Source: Chionis minor (taxonomy: Eukaryota > Chordata > Aves > Charadriiformes > Chionididae). From it: 64,000 nucleotides of DNA. The DNA lies in contig VZSF01008852.1 in assembly GCA_013398295.1 (NCBI GenBank), positions 1 to 64,000 on the forward strand, written 5' to 3'. The notes below the pieces were generated by a model. The model was not told the origin of the DNA, made no database searches, and worked only from the letters and a program-made list of their open reading frames with translations. Below are positions 34,978 to 46,018 of this stretch, in pieces; the first letter of the stretch is position 1, and each line of letters opens with the position of its first letter. The position numbers were made by a program, and so were the translations under genes.

Positions 34978-37900
34978 GTGGGTGAGACAGGCTCCATCAG
35001 TGTTGGAGCTCCTCTACCCCAACACCCACAGCATCAGCAAGGCCAGCCACGAGCTCAGAGATGCAAGCGGGATCCCTGAGGCCACTGGCACCCTTCATCC
35101 CAGGCTCCAAGCCCTGCCGCCCGCGGGCCAGAGGCGTCAGCCATGGCCGTGGCAGCTGGCCAGCAAGAGGGAGAGGTTGTCCTCTCTTCAGCCATGGAGA
35201 AAACCCCAGGCTCACCGTGCAGTTTTCCCCACTCTCCTTGTGACTCAGTCCCACGTGGTGAGTTGCTCAGCGCTGAGGCAGTGACCCACACGGCCTCCAG
35301 CCAGCAGCCCACGAAGGGATGGAGCTTCTCAACGCTGCAACACGGCAGGAGCCGGCAGCTTGCAGGAGCGGCCCTAGATTCAGGTCAGTAGCTCCAGCTT
35401 CACGCCAAAGCCAGTGGCCCTGAGTCACCAGGTGACACAGCCATACCCTGCTGCTATCTCTGGGAGTGGCAGCTCAGCGGGTGACGTGAGGCCAGCTGGC
35501 TGGCGAGCACCTGGTACATGGTGATGCAGCAGTAATTGCAGCCTAGTGCCGATGGCACCCGTGACTGTAGGCAGGGGATGTCTTTCTGATACAGCTCTGG
35601 GCAATTGCTGAGGAGCTGGTAAGGCAGATCTCTTGGCTGGCAGGTGTTACAAGTCTGCCAGGATTTGAGCGACTGTTTTCTGGAAGAAGCTGTTGAGCTC
35701 CAAGGAACGTTTCTGGGGCTTGTGCCTGAGGCAGACTCCTCACCCCTCTGTCCCCATCCCTGGCAGCACGGCTGTAGGCATGGTCTGCTGCCTGCCACGT
35801 CCTGATCATCACGCTGGGAGCTTCCCTGCCTGCTCCACCGGGTCAGATGCACCAACTGGGAGCAGAGCCACCCCTGGACCCTGAGTGCTTATGAGCAGCA
35901 GGGAGCTGGGCTCCCCAAGGCCACAGCACCACGGGATCCTGGAGACGATGCACCAAATGCAGCAGTGGTATGCTGCAAGCACATCCAGGTCAGGGGGAGG
36001 AAGAGTCCTTGGGACATTCTTTGGCTTCTGCTGTTTCTGGGGAGCACTTACAGACCAGGTGGTTCCTGCGAGGTGCTGTACGGGCAGAGAGGGCACATTC
36101 CGGCTAACGGGCAGCGTGCCACAGGCATGTCTCCCATGGGAGTCCTGGCCACTGGTGCTGGGCAGCTTTAGGCACGTTGGCCTAAAAGTAGAGGTGATGT
36201 TTCTTTTCCCTAAAAAACCCTGATATCTCCATCTTGAAACTGCATCTCTTCAATGCAAACTACCAAAGAAGAGTTACACACCGTGATCTGTGAGAGGAGG
36301 ACATTGGTGTTTCGTGTCACCAGCCACCTGCTCAGCACAGGACAGGTGAAAGGCTGGACGACGTGATGGAGAGCAGAAGTCCAGGAATGACCACAAGTCC
36401 AGTACAGTCCAGAGGACAAATTGTATTTGGGGCAGATGGTCCCGTGGTCCTACAAGGGTGTCTTAAGTCTGTTGCCCTAATCATGGCCATGCAGATGAGC
36501 TCAGTGGGGCAGGACAAGGTCCTACACAGCCTTGCAGGTCTCTCTCTCCTTGCTGGGACACTCAAAAAATAAAACATTTTCTCTGACCTCACTGTATGGG
36601 AGCAATCCTGGGGCTGCCAGCAGAGAGCAAAGACAGAGCGGGTGAGAAAGACAGTGGGATGGAAATGGTGATACCCCATAAGCATCATATGTGGCAAAGC
36701 ACTGGAGGATTTCCAGCACCTCAGGACCTGGCATCCCTTTATCTGCGGGGTGCTAAGTGAGCCCCAGAGAAAGCAGAGAGCCAGCGCTGAGCAGAGCCAG
36801 GGGGCACAGCAAGGGTGTTCCTGCCCTGCCTGCCTGGGGTCATGCAAGCTCTTGGTTGTGGGTGTAGAAAACCCATGAAATGTGGGAATATCTGGGGCTG
36901 TGTCCCCATTCCCAGCACTTTCTGCAGTGGCTGATAAGCTGCCACGGGCAGGTATTTGAGCTAGCGCTGTGCCAGGCTCCGGGACCGGTGGAAGGGCAGG
37001 CTGCCAGGCAGGTGGTACTGCTGTCAGGTGGTGCAAGGACATTCCTGCCAGTGGAGAGTGGCACCAACTGGACAGACAGTTGTGGGAAAAGCTGCATGTG
37101 AGGACGTCCTTTCCCTTCACGCGGGGCACACGGGGCTCCGTCTTCACTGGGACAGGGCAGCAGCCGATTGCCCCAAATGTGCTGGGTTTAGGAATAACAT
37201 GTGGAGGAAAGCAGTTGGAAGATTTTAATGGGACAGTTTCCAAAAGAAGCAAGGAGGGACATCGTTCAAACTACTGTTTAACCTAGAATTACCCTGAAAA
37301 AGGTCTTAAACCCCCACCTGGTTAAACCAGCTCTCACCTCTTCAACACAAACTACCAGAAGTCACTTGAATATTTTTTTGCTAATTTGCTGGGAACTCAA
37401 CAAACCCTTGGACCATTTCTAGCCCTTTTAAATGTGCTACATTTGTGCAGAGTGCCTGCCTTAGGATTTGCAGGTGCGCAACTGCTCCTTTATCAAATGG
37501 CAAGACTACTCAGATGGGTTTCAGTGGATCTCAGGTTGAACCGAGAATAAGTGAGCACAAAACAAGGAACTTGGCAGGATCATAGCGTAGACCATAACCA
37601 AAAGGATTGTAACCAAAATGATTGTAACCAAAATTAGCTGGAGCATGGATGGAAACATCTCAATGTGAAAGAAACCAAAAAAATCACCAGGGCTTATGCG
37701 AATGGCTTGTGTCGATAACCAGAGGTGGAAGTGACCACAGGCAAACTGATAAACACGGAGAAAATCATCAACAGGAGGATGATGCCAGCAGATACCGTGT
37801 GTCTTCCTCCTGTCCCAACACTTTGATAGATATCAGTGAAAAAAGACACCCATAACAAGGACAAACAGGCAAAAAGCAGCAGCTCTGCCTGAGTCTTGTG

Positions 37901-40371
37901 GAGGGTGAAATGAACGAGGTTTGGAGGTGAAAGATCCTGCCAAAATAACTCTGATGCCTGTCCAATACCTGCCCAAAAACTAGTTCATCATTGCCAGCTG
38001 AGAGGATCCTACGCAGAGAGGACTTGACTTGGCACTCCTGAAGACCTGGCCATACCCCTTGTGCAAACACATTGGGGTGGGGTGGCTGTGAGGGAGAGAG
38101 AGACCAGCAAGAAGTGTGAGATACTGAGTCAATTTTGTTTAAAATAGAAATCCCCTGTCACGGAAGTCTGGCGCTGAGTTTTGTTACACGCTTAGAAGTG
38201 CTCCTGTGCTTCTGCTCCAATCTCCACCAGCCCAGTTCGGTCAGTGACGCTGCCGTGGTTACAAGGTCAGTAGTAACCTCATTGGAGACAATTACTGCTT
38301 CCAGGTAGAGTTCCAGTCCCAAATGGTTCCTGGCACTTGGGGATAGGTCTCCTATTTCCACTGTCTGCCATAGTTTTTAGTCACTGATGTCTTTCTCTGC
38401 CCATCTAATCTCCGCTGCAACTGGCAGAGGTACCTCTGGTCCCTAACCCAACCATGTCTTTGGGCATCCCTTTTTATAAGCTTTGTTGAAATGATTTTCT
38501 ATTTGCTGAAATGACATTTCTCTTTTCCCTTTCATGATTTTTCTCAATGTTGTTCCTGTCCTTTATTCAAGGATGCTGAATTTTTCGGACCTCAGGCTGG
38601 AGGATGGATGGACCCTTCTACACCCACTGGTCTTTTCCCACACCATGACTGAAAAGCGACACGACCATTAACTGCTAGGTGCCAGACACTTGGTGTTTCT
38701 GAGGTTTCCTTGGCATCTCTTTTGGAGGGATGCAGAGCCTGGGACACCTAGATGGGATCATGCTGACTGGTCACTGCAGGAGGAACCAGGTCTCAACAGC
38801 CATGTGCCCAGCCGGCCCAAGATCAGCAGAGTGGCCACTCAGGGTGTCCACACACCAGCAGCCTGGTGGCAGACAAATCCCTGGATAGCTGTGAGAAGGA
38901 AAAGCAGTGCCCAGACCCAGAGGAGGATCCTTCTCCTCCCAGAGGAGCAAGGAGTCCTGCAAGTTGCACCTACTCTACCAAGCCGCCTTCTCCCTCCCTC
39001 TTTCCCTGATCCCAAAATTTCTGACCTTGAGTGTCAGTGTCCTGCCAACCTGCTGTGCCAGGAGGAATTGCTGAGCCTTCCCCAGTTGCTGGGCAGGTGT
39101 AGGTGGTATCTGTAGGTGGTATCTGCAAATGTGTGAGTCAGGTCACAGGAATGCAGTCAGGATGGGGTGGCAGTGGAAGGACAACAACCCACAGTGCCAG
39201 GGGATCCCTGAGTCTGTGGGGCATCTTTTCCTGTGCAGGGTGACGTGGTCACAAGCCCTCATGCCCACACCTGCACCTTGCTGTGAACACACACCCCACC
39301 TCTGTTGATGTGTAACCTGGTGCAACCCCTCTCCCTACCAGCTGCAGCTCCCTACGCTGTGGATGGCACAGCAGGGATACTCTCCTGGGTGAGCCTGTCC
39401 AGCCACAGATGTGCTGGGCTCCAGCAGAGTTAGGGTGTTTGGCAGCACAGATCCTCTCTTCAGCATCATCTTCTTCTTGCAGTGTTGGAAACATGTTAAG
39501 GAGAGCACTTGCTGTGTAAGGAGATGGAGTAAGGAGGGTAGTCCTGGGCTCTAGGATGAAGAAGCAATGCTGCCTGGCAGGGAATAACCCATCAGAGGTG
39601 GCTACACTGCCCTCAGGAGACCTCTTTTCCAGGACCTCCATCTGTCCGGGCAGGTTTGAGCACGGTGCAGCACCAGCCATCACCTTCTGCAGCACAATTT
39701 CCAGCTGGCAGCCGCTGTGGTGGCTCTTTGCAGTTCTCCAGGACTTCACAAGGGTCTTGTCTTTGTGGGATCCAACCTTACTGTCCAAGAGTGTGTCCTT
39801 AGCAGCTACTAGAAGTAGCATTGTCAGCCTGGCCAGCACATCTTCAACTCCGTGGCCCCTGAACAACAGTGCTGGGTGAATGCACCTCAGCTCCAGGAAT
39901 ACACCCAGCCAAGTCACCAGCCAGCGTTGTGGAGACTGAATACCCATAGGTACCACAGGCATCTCAGCCCTCCAAACTGTGAGTATGGACTAGCCCCAGG
40001 AAAGCCCTCCAGGGCCACGCCAACAGGGTGCAGGGTGGGTCTGGGGCTTCCACTCAACCAGTACCTGGCCCCTAAGCCAGGCACTTTGTCCTTGGGGAAG
40101 GGGATTTTTATTTTAAACCAAATTGGCTCAGTCTCTCACATTACCACTCACTCAGTTTCACTCCTGCCCACACTCAGCCACACAGGGGTCGGCCAGGTTA
40201 CCAGTGTGCAGCACCGAGGATGAGGGATGTCAGCAGATGGATCTTCACTGTACGTCACAGGCTCCTCTTTATTGGCTACAGCAAACTGGTGAGAACAGAT
40301 CTTTTATACCCTTCGGGAATCAACCATTTTCACGGCAGCATCTTTAGCTTCTGGCCCTTGCTCACATCATT
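34978..40371. other. Gene-poor stretch with two long minus-strand open frames
   Basis: No recognised gene. Holds a short tandem triplication at 37594-37638 (units starting TAACCAAAA). It also holds two unexplained minus-strand open frames (36332-37252 and 39249-39962) that I cannot assign to a family. Confidence 0.5.
37594..37638. repeat. Short tandem repeat, about 3 x 15 bp
   Basis: Three near-identical units built on TAACCAAAA followed by KGATTG, beginning near 37595, 37610 and 37624. Confidence 0.8.
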
Positions 40372-40587
40372 TAGGTTGGATATGAGGAAAAACTTCTTTA
40401 CCGAAAGGGTTATCAGGCATTGGAACAGGCTGCCCAGGGAGGTGGTGGAATCGCCGTCCCTGGAGGTATTTAAAAGACGGGCAGACGTGGTGCTGAGGGA
40501 CATGGGTTAGGGGTGGCTTTTTGGGATAGGTTTATGGTTGGACTCGATGATCTTGAAGGTCTCTTCCAACCCAAGTGATTCTATGAT
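40372..40587 (+). mobile_element. CR1 LINE 3' end, plus strand
   Basis: Encodes the last residues of CR1 ORF2 ([18 protein letters not shown], then [19 protein letters not shown]). It continues through the 3' UTR to the terminal gattctatgat. Strongly 5'-truncated. Confidence 0.95.
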
Positions 40588-42639
40588 CCTCCAAGAGATA
40601 GGATATGAGAGAGAGGAGAGCTGGGAGGAGAGCTGGGATTCCTTGTTGTGGGCATCTTTACAGGTGCCACCGCGGTGTCGAGGGAGGAAAAAGATGAAAG
40701 GCATCTGCTTGTATCTTGTTACTATCCTCCTGCTATCAAAGCACAAGTCTTCTGCTGGTGAGTCACCTACAGCCAGGTCTTATCAAAATGCAGCCACCTG
40801 GGCTGATGCAAACACCAGATTCCTCAGCATCTGCCTGATGTTGATGATGCCCTTAGTTATCAGTGCAGGCCATTTTCATAATCTCCTCTTTAGGGTTTCT
40901 TCTGGTGCTTTCACACCTAGCCATTCCCACACACACTTTTTTCATCCCAGTCTCAGTAGGTCTGTTACACAGGTATACAAGCAGGACAACAAACCTAGTC
41001 CAAAATGATATTCTGATGACCATAATGATGCCTTGGACAGGAAAACTAGCAGCATAAAACCTGCAGCAATAGTTATGTGCAGGAAGAGGGACTCTATTAA
41101 AATTAAGGAACTACGAAAATGAGGAAATTAAGAAATCAAAGGCAGCCAAAAGAGTAAAATATTTACCAATATCATGGACATTATGTAAATATGGTACTGC
41201 AGGCACAGAGTAAACGTACACTGTCTGCCCAAAGAGATTCTAGCAGTATTATCGCAAATGTTTTTAAAAATCAACTATGGGAGCCTGTTGGAAGTAAAGT
41301 GATATCTTTGAATAAGCCATAGCCATGTCCAAAAAAGGCAAACAGCAATGAGTGTAAACCTGGGCAAGTGAAATGTAAAACCACAGTAAGGCGAGCCAAA
41401 ATTTTTTTTTGAGGAACAACTTGCTAAAGGCATAATAACTAACTTCGAACTGTTTTTGTTTTAAGTACACAAAAGACGGTTGCCTGCCAAAGAGGCTGGA
41501 GTGAACAAACGAGGGAGTACAACAGGAGCACTCATGGAAGATAAGCTGGAAAGAGAAGTGAGATGAATCCTTCGCATTGGTGTTCCCTGCAGAGGTGCCC
41601 AGGGGCTTCCCGGGATTCACTGTTTCTTCACAGTGAAGAAGTTAGACGAGGTCCCTCAAACGGGGATGGCAGTAGAAGACAATTTCAGAACACATTAATT
41701 TCTGAATGGAGAGAAAAAATGCCAGGACTTTCACCCAGAGAAATGTCTTCAGAGGCTTGGGGAGCTCGCTGGTGGTGCTGCAGGGGATTCATGGCATGCG
41801 GCCTCACATTATGTTACGGGGAAGAATCAGAGTGATTTTGGCAGTGAAATGCTCTCTAAAGACTGAGGTCACCAGCTGAGTCTCACGGGGACCCTTTCTG
41901 AAGCCGGTGTCACTGATGGCATTAAAAGCTACAGAAAGACCTTATGGTGACAAATGATTGCCAGTTAAGTGGGTACGTGTCTGACAGCGCCAAAGACAGA
42001 ACTTCTCAGGAAACCCCCTGTGCGGGTGTGATGGAGTAGGAAAGGACCTTTCTGCTCTCGTGTGCTATGCTAATTGACCTAGTGCCACAAAGGGAGATTC
42101 AACAACGAGGGAAGGAACACAAGTTCATACCCATTTCCCCTGACTTTGTCCAGTGCCTCTGCTTACCCATGTTCTTTACGACCTGCTCCATGCGCTGCTG
42201 CACAGATGGAGCCACTCCCTTCTGCTATTCTCCTACGGAATCGGAGATATTGTTTAAAGCTCTCAGGGCTGTGGCCAGGAATTTTCCACCTGTACGGCTT
42301 TGTTTCCTCAGGCTCTGGGCTTGCTCAGAGATCACAGAGTGGAGCAGGAAAGATGGAACCAATGCTTAAAACCTGGCCCAGGCCCTGGATGGCCATTCCC
42401 AGCAGACAGCGGTCCCCAGGAAGGAAGCAGGGACGCTCCCAAGGTGCGACACCAGCTCCTGCATCGGGGATGCGCGTGCCTGGGCTGGGCTCCGGCGGAG
42501 CGTGCACCCGTGGGGTGGCCCAAGGGAAAGCTCTGCCCTCGCCCCCGGAGATGGCCCCACAGGAGACATGACGCCCCGTGCACCACCCGCTGCTCCCAGG
42601 GGAGCGGGGCAGCTCCCGTGCTGCTGCCTCCACCCCACG
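40588..42639. other. Gene-free stretch, partly AT-rich
   Basis: From about 41050 to 41560 the sequence is distinctly AT-rich compared with its surroundings. No exon or repeat family was recognised. Confidence 0.5.
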
Positions 42640-42733
42640 GGCCAGGAGGTCCCAGCTTCCCATGGACTGGGGTCCCTGGAAGCCGGGGCCAGGAGGTCCC
42701 AGCTTCCCACGGACTGGGGTCCCTGGAAGCGGG
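42640..42733. repeat. 47-bp tandem duplication
   Basis: Two adjacent copies of a 47-bp unit starting gccaggaggtcccagcttccc, nearly identical. It lies immediately left of the CCAAT-box cluster. Confidence 0.95.
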
Positions 42734-42818
42734 GAGCCAGGGCAGTGGGCATGGCCGTAACAGCCGGCACTGACCCAGGCCACCACGCAGCAGCCAGCAA
42801 GAAACCGGTGATGACAAC

Positions 42819-43062
42819 CAATGAGCCTCCAGCAGGGGCCCAAGCAGCCAATCAGAGCCACGCTCTCAGCAATAAACCCTCAGGAGAGACCCAAAGGGCC
42901 AATCAGAGACTTTCTCTTGTGGGCACACCTGTGGGCGTGGCAGCTGTGTTCTGATTGGCCCTGAGATCCACCTCATTCTGCGCCGGAGCCAATCAGGAGT
43001 GACTGTTAAGAAAGGTCGACTTGGGGATCACTGATGCCTGTTGGGGGAAAAAAGTGACGTCA
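42819..43062 (+). promoter_or_regulatory. Promoter-like cluster: five CCAAT boxes plus a CRE
   Basis: CCAAT pentamers at 42819, 42848, 42899 and 42989 (plus strand) and ATTGG at 42954 (minus-strand CCAAT). Three share the extended NF-Y form CCAATCA. A perfect palindromic CRE, TGACGTCA, is at 43055-43062. Two of the boxes sit in an imperfect ~51-bp duplication (cccaa, then CCAATCAGAG). Clustered NF-Y sites next to a CRE are typical of active vertebrate promoters (known), but no established gene starts here. Direction is assumed plus from the CRE position and downstream signals. Confidence 0.5.
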
Positions 43063-43239
43063 GAACAGGCGAAAGAGCACTGACGGGCTGTGACATACCC
43101 GAGGGTGCCTGGACACCTCCCCCCCCCAGCCCGATGGCGGCTCTGGTGGGACCCTGCGGCCCCGGACATGGGGAGACACGAGACACCTCCTGCCGGTGCC
43201 TCCGTCCGGAGAGCTGTAGGGTTCCCCGGGGGAGGTCAG

Positions 43240-43400
43240 AGGAGGTCTGGGGTTGGAGGCACCTCTGGAGATCACCTGTCCAACACAGCTGCTCAGAGCA
43301 GGGTCAGCCAGAGGAGGTTGCCCAGGACCATGCCCAGATGATGCCTCCACAACTTCTCTGGATAACCCTTTCCAGGGTTTTCTCCGGCTGTGGGCTTTCT
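43240..43400 (-). mobile_element. Old CR1 LINE fragment, minus strand
   Basis: The plus strand reads ggggttggaggcacctctggagatcacctgtccaac and then gcagggtcagccagaggagg, a diverged reverse complement of the CR1 3' region. The 5' limit is unclear. Confidence 0.75.
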
Positions 43401-44080
43401 GCCACGCTGTGCCACGAGCTGCCTCAGAACAGATGAGTCTCTGGCTGCTCCAGGGGTGGGTGGTGGACCCCTGCGCACCCCATGTTGAGGACGTCCCCAC
43501 GTAGGGACGAGACGATGCAGCACACCCTGCCTTCTCCCACAGGTCGTGGGCTGCTGGGATGCCCCGGTGAGATGGCTATGTGGCAGCACCCTTGCCACTG
43601 TGCATGGGTGAATGGTGCTCCATCACCCACCGTGGAGGCCTGGAGAGGTGCAGGACAAGGCAGAGGCTCTCCAGAGCTGGGGTGAGACTGTAGGGGAGGA
43701 TCACTCGTCTGCAGCAAAGAGCTGGTGGTGGTGCGGGCTTGGCTGCTGACTCATGGGCTGAGAGAGGGCAGGTCCCTGTCCTGCTCCCCCAGCTGTGAAA
43801 CTGCAGAAATTCCTCCCGGCTCTGTTCCTTGCGGAGCATGACTGGACGGTGAGCAGAGGGAGCTGGTGCAGGGAGGGGGGAAGGCATTTCAGGAGTGGCG
43901 GGGCTCTACGGCTGAGGCACCCTGCTGTTTGCAGTCTCTGCTTCGGATCTCAGGGGGCTTTTCAAATGGTTTGTGTGGCCACCATACCATGTTGTCTCTC
44001 GTATCAGGGAACTGACATATCCCCGGGGTCTGGACTGGAGATTGACAGAGACGGCACAGTCTCCAAGGTGATTATTCCTG

Positions 44081-44094
44081 GTTGCCATAGAAAC
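44081..44094 (+). promoter_or_regulatory. RFX X-box motif
   Basis: GTTGCCATAGAAAC fits the two-half-site X-box bound by RFX factors (GTTGCC, 2-base spacer, near RGYAAC). The match is by motif only. Confidence 0.4.
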
Positions 44095-44147
44095 TGGTTA
44101 TTCCCCCCTGCCCTGTGCCTCACTGTTATTATGGTTATGATAATTGA

Positions 44148-44153
44148 AATAAA
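44148..44153 (+). terminator. Candidate poly(A) signal
   Basis: AATAAA within aattgaaataaaac, 1.1 kb downstream of the CCAAT/CRE block. No strong GT-rich element follows, so support is weak. Confidence 0.25.
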
Positions 44154-44159
44154 ACTTTA

Positions 44160-45774
44160 TTTCAGTCCCTGGAGCTTGCTGGAGGGGCGGGTGAATCCCA
44201 GGGCTGCCGTTTGCCAGAGCCCACCGAGCTGCTGCCAGCTGGATGGGTCCATGCCACACACTCCCAGGGTGACGGGAAGTGGTCAAGGAAGAGCAGGCTC
44301 CGAACAGGGGGTGCCGCTAAACGGGGACTGCAAGAAGGAGAAGAGAGTCAGGTCCCTGTCCCAGGGGGGAGCCCCCAGCCCCAGTGTGCTCTGCCATGGC
44401 CGTCTGCTACTCAGCGCTGGTGGCATGGGGTACGGATGGTCCCCTGTGGGAAAGGGGCTCCCCATCCCATGCCCTGCTCTCCTGGGTGCACATCCCGGTG
44501 CCACCACGCTGCAGCACCGACGGGAGAGTCACGAGTGGCACAACAGGAGCAGCAAAGGAACTGCTGGCTTTGTTATTCATTTACAGGCACGGGTGGCCTC
44601 GGGATGTGCCGTGCGGCGCCTCCCCCACTTCCCTGGACACCCTCTTACCCCAGGGATGGGTGCAAGGGTTTTTGCAGGAGGCAGGATCCTGCCAGGTCCG
44701 GCTGCGGCGCGGAGGCTGCGGGTCAGCCCGAGCCGAGGGCTGCCCCCGGGAGGGGAAGGGGCGGTGGGCTGGGCTGGGTGCGCGTTTGGGGGCCCATCCC
44801 TGAGAAGCAGCAGATGTAAAACCTGCCGTGCCCATGGGCGCACACACCCTGCGGGCAGATAGATATTCCTGGCATGGGGTGGGTGAAGGTATTTCTCTTT
44901 CATGTGTGGGCCCTGCCCTCCCTGGTGTTCCTGCTGCGGAGCTGGGGCAGCGGAGCGGCCGGGCTGAGCGCTCCGGCACCGGTAGCAAGGGGGGCTGAGC
45001 CCTCCCTGGGCAGCCAGAGCAGGTACCGAGGGCGATGCCGGGCCATGGCACTGCACAGCCGCCTCTCGCCAGCCGTCCCATGGCCGCGCCGTGCCGGAGG
45101 AGCCGTGTCTCCAGCAGCAGCTGTCCACCTTGCCTCTGCCACTGCTCCTGCCAGGCTGGGGACGCCAGTTGCTGCCTGCCACCTGTAATGAGAGCTCCCA
45201 CCAGCTTGAACCAAGCTTGGGAACCAAGCAATAAATATCCCGGGACAATGCAATGACACAGCTCCCTTCCCAGGCATTGGCACTGGGAACTGACATGAAT
45301 CACTAGATAGAAACCGGCCAGCAAAGAGGCCAGCAGGAGATAGGTCCACACATGGTTTTCTCTGGAGGACCCAGCTTTGCCCAGAGCCAAACTGGGTGAA
45401 CTGGGGACTGTGTTTTGAGGTGAACTGCTGAAAAGAGTTCATTGGCATGATGTGACTAAAGGTCCTGCGTTGGCGAGGCATGAGCAGCATTCAGCAGAGG
45501 AAGGCATCACTCTGTAATGCCCTGTATCCAATGTGACAGGCATCAACATAGACCTGTTGAAAGCACCTGAGGTCTCCACTGATGGCTCCAGGGTCTCTTT
45601 TCTGGGGGTCCCTGTGTGCCGGGCACTCCTGCCTGTGGTACAGCAGGGCTTCCCAGTTGCGGTGGGCTACAGGAGCTCCGGTGACCCTTGTTTTTGGTGT
45701 TCATCCCCAGCGGTGCTGGCAGCCGCAAAGCTCACCTACAGAAGAAAGCAGGGAGATCGATTGATAGGATGACG
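44160..45774. other. GC-rich stretch without assignable gene
   Basis: Overlapping long frames on both strands reflect low stop density. One minus-strand frame near 45390-45187 opens with a hydrophobic segment (see findings). No family similarity was recognised. Confidence 0.5.
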
Positions 45775-46018
45775 AGTAACGGTTTTAAACTGGAAGAAGG
45801 GAGATTTAGATGAGCTATTAGGAAGAAATTCTTTACTCTGGGAGTGGTGAGACACTGGCCCGTGTTGCCCAGAGAAGCTGTGGCTGCCCCATCCCTGGAG
45901 GTTCAAGGCCAGGTTGGACGGGGTCTGGTGGGAGGTGTCCCTGCCCAGGGCAGGGGGGTTGGAACGAGATGATCTTTAAGGTCCTTTCCAACCTAGACCA
46001 TTCTATGATTCTATGATG
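45775..46018 (+). mobile_element. CR1 LINE 3' end, plus strand
   Basis: Starts aacggttttaaactggaag and gatttagatgag, typical of the CR1 ORF2 end. Runs through ggatgatctttaaggtcc-like sequence to ccattctatgattctatgat at the 3' terminus. Confidence 0.95.

Noticed and set aside
43795..44862. 355-codon plus-strand frame
   Set aside because: It starts with GTG, crosses an apparent splice donor and the AATAAA at 44148, and has no domain. Only the first 55 bases look exon-like.
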